64,000 nucleotides of DNA from Lysinibacillus fusiformis (GTDB lineage: Bacteria > Bacillota > Bacilli > Bacillales_A > Planococcaceae), in NCBI RefSeq assembly GCF_003049525.1, contig NZ_PYWL01000008.1:62001-126000 (forward strand). Direction: 5' to 3'. This document shows positions 63,072 through 64,000 of the stretch, piece after piece (within the stretch, counting starts at the first letter, position 1; each line of letters starts with the position of its first letter). The notes beneath the pieces are model-generated. The model had not been told where the DNA came from. It was given only the letters and a program-made list of their open reading frames with translations, and searched no databases. Both the position numbers and the translations under genes were made by a program.

Positions 63072-64000
63072 TTATAACCAATTGACGAAAATACCCGCTA
63101 AAATAACCGATGTTATGGTTACACTAATGAAGCCTCCAACAAGCATAGGTGGCAGCATACGACTGAGCAGCATTTCACGCTCTTTTTCATCCGTCGTCGA
63201 TGATTTCACCACTTCATTCGTTAAAATATAATCTGCGGGGAAACCATATAGCGCTGTTAAGGAAACTGCAAACGCTAAGTTCGGGCTAACTTTTAATATT
63301 TTCCCTGCGATGAACGAGAAAATATACATGCCGACTACAGCTAGGACAATCGAAACAACTAACGGTACAATAATGCGCATTAGCATTTCAGGGGTTGCCT
63401 GTTTTAAGCCGTCGAATATAAAGAGCATTAAGCCCATAATGGCAAAGCCAAAGCCATTTGCTTTTTGTAACGGTTGTTTTTCTAAAAAACCAATTGTTGA
63501 AGCGAGTACACCAAATACTAAGCACAGTACTAGTGCATTAACTGTCACAATTGGAGCTAATACGGTCGATGTACCGTAGGCCAATAAACCAACAAGCGCT
63601 AAACGGAAAAATTTAAAATATTCTGTATTGTAATTTGCAGGTATCTTCCTCAATAATTTAGGCTGTTCAGTAGCAGCGTTTTCTTCTTCCTGCACTTGTG
63701 AAATCGTATGTAGCTTACCTTGTTGGTGTTCTTTTAATAAACGTTTTGCTTCACGTTTTAATACAATTGAAGTAATCGGATAGCCTGCAAATCCTTGAAT
63801 GACATAAATAACAATTGCAAAAACTGCTAAATCCTCTAAGCCAGCTGCCGAGGCACCTTCTGACATGACTAATGCAGCCACAACTCCTCCAACTAATGGT
63901 GGAACTGCCACAATCATTGTTTTCAAATCAAAAATCATGGCGCCAATAGTAAATAAAATAGCAATAATTCCTACAATACCGGCCAATGAAATGACAATTG
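63072..64000 (-). CDS. Multi-helix membrane protein, possible transporter (partial, runs off right edge)
   Basis: Integral membrane protein of at least 309 residues with eight or more helices. The reading frame is open to the window edge, so the start is not visible. A charged cytoplasmic loop (REAKRLLKEHQQGKLHTISQ) divides two membrane halves. Notable stretches are FAVSLTALYGFPADYILTN and MLPPMLVGGFISVTITSV. The family is not recognised with confidence. Its place 17 bases ahead of the M20 amidohydrolase suggests it imports or exports the peptide or N-acyl amino acid that the enzyme handles. Confidence 0.7.
   Translation of the reverse strand, partial: IVISLAGIVGIIAILFTIGAMIFDLKTMIVAVPPLVGGVVAALVMSEGASAAGLEDLAVFAIVIYVIQGFAGYPITSIVLKREAKRLLKEHQQGKLHTISQVQEEENAATEQPKLLRKIPANYNTEYFKFFRLALVGLLAYGTSTVLAPIVTVNALVLCLVFGVLASTIGFLEKQPLQKANGFGFAIMGLMLFIFDGLKQATPEMLMRIIVPLVVSIVLAVVGMYIFSFIAGKILKVSPNLAFAVSLTALYGFPADYILTNEVVKSSTTDEKEREMLLSRMLPPMLVGGFISVTITSVILAGIFVNWL

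Overview
The window looks like a piece of a chromosome from an endospore-forming, low-GC Firmicute of the Lysinibacillus type. This is inferred from GerA-type germinant receptor genes, a SigV/RsiV pair that reads like the Bacillus subtilis pair, sigma-B promoters, an SLH-domain surface protein, Bacillus-style MntABCD and ilv-leu modules, and strong Shine-Dalgarno sites (AAAGGAGG). I see no insertion sequence, prophage, CRISPR array, rRNA or tRNA. The only clearly accessory-looking stretch is an AT-rich ankyrin-protein locus near 29.4-31.9 kb.

Layout. 1-3.6 kb: leftward mntABCD metal-import operon (mntD runs off the left edge), with a promoter, an MntR-like operator and an unlisted 51-aa membrane protein in front. 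3.7-14 kb: TetR/SDR divergent pair, SLH protein, LysR regulator, flavin reductase, anchored esterase, secreted beta-helix protein, DUF2306 membrane protein, adenine deaminase and a sigma-B-type general stress protein. 14-20.6 kb: YczE-like membrane protein, Ctc/L25, HAD phosphatase, YfkAB radical SAM protein, a candidate sporulation small RNA, luciferase-like oxidoreductase and a TSUP transporter. 20.7-29.3 kb: sigV-rsiV, a two-gene GerAB-GerAA locus, SRPBCC protein, ABC exporter, a manganese (yybP-ykoY) riboswitch with a TerC protein, and ferritin. 29.4-32 kb: zinc-ribbon/transmembrane/ankyrin protein with a small membrane partner.

32.2-36.8 kb holds the most interesting locus: aldehyde dehydrogenase, AttM/BlcC-type lactonase, iron alcohol dehydrogenase and a LacI-family regulator, with two inverted LacI-type operators in front. 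The three enzyme families match the gamma-butyrolactone to 4-hydroxybutyrate to succinate semialdehyde to succinate route of Agrobacterium blcABC. 36.8-41.4 kb: RtcB RNA ligase, dynamin-like GTPase, ribokinase and a 56-aa zinc-ribbon protein. 41.6-52.3 kb: the complete branched-chain amino acid operon ilvD-[T-box]-ilvB-ilvH-ilvC-leuA-leuB-leuC-leuD, read leftward from a sigma-A promoter with an upstream CcpA cre site. 52.4-55.2 kb: a sugar-lactone oxidase/PLP-aldolase pair and a monocistronic 35-aa membrane peptide. 55.6-64 kb: sigma-B-type GlsB protein, lytic transglycosylase, MscL, metI-metC, Nudix, a decayed GNAT acetyltransferase, cupin, small proteins, an M20 amidohydrolase and a membrane protein cut by the right edge.

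Manganese import (mntABCD) and probable efflux (riboswitch-TerC) lie in the same window. Several start codons were moved from the longest reading frame to one with a proper ribosome binding site; this is stated in each entry. All identifications were made by reading; no database search was run.
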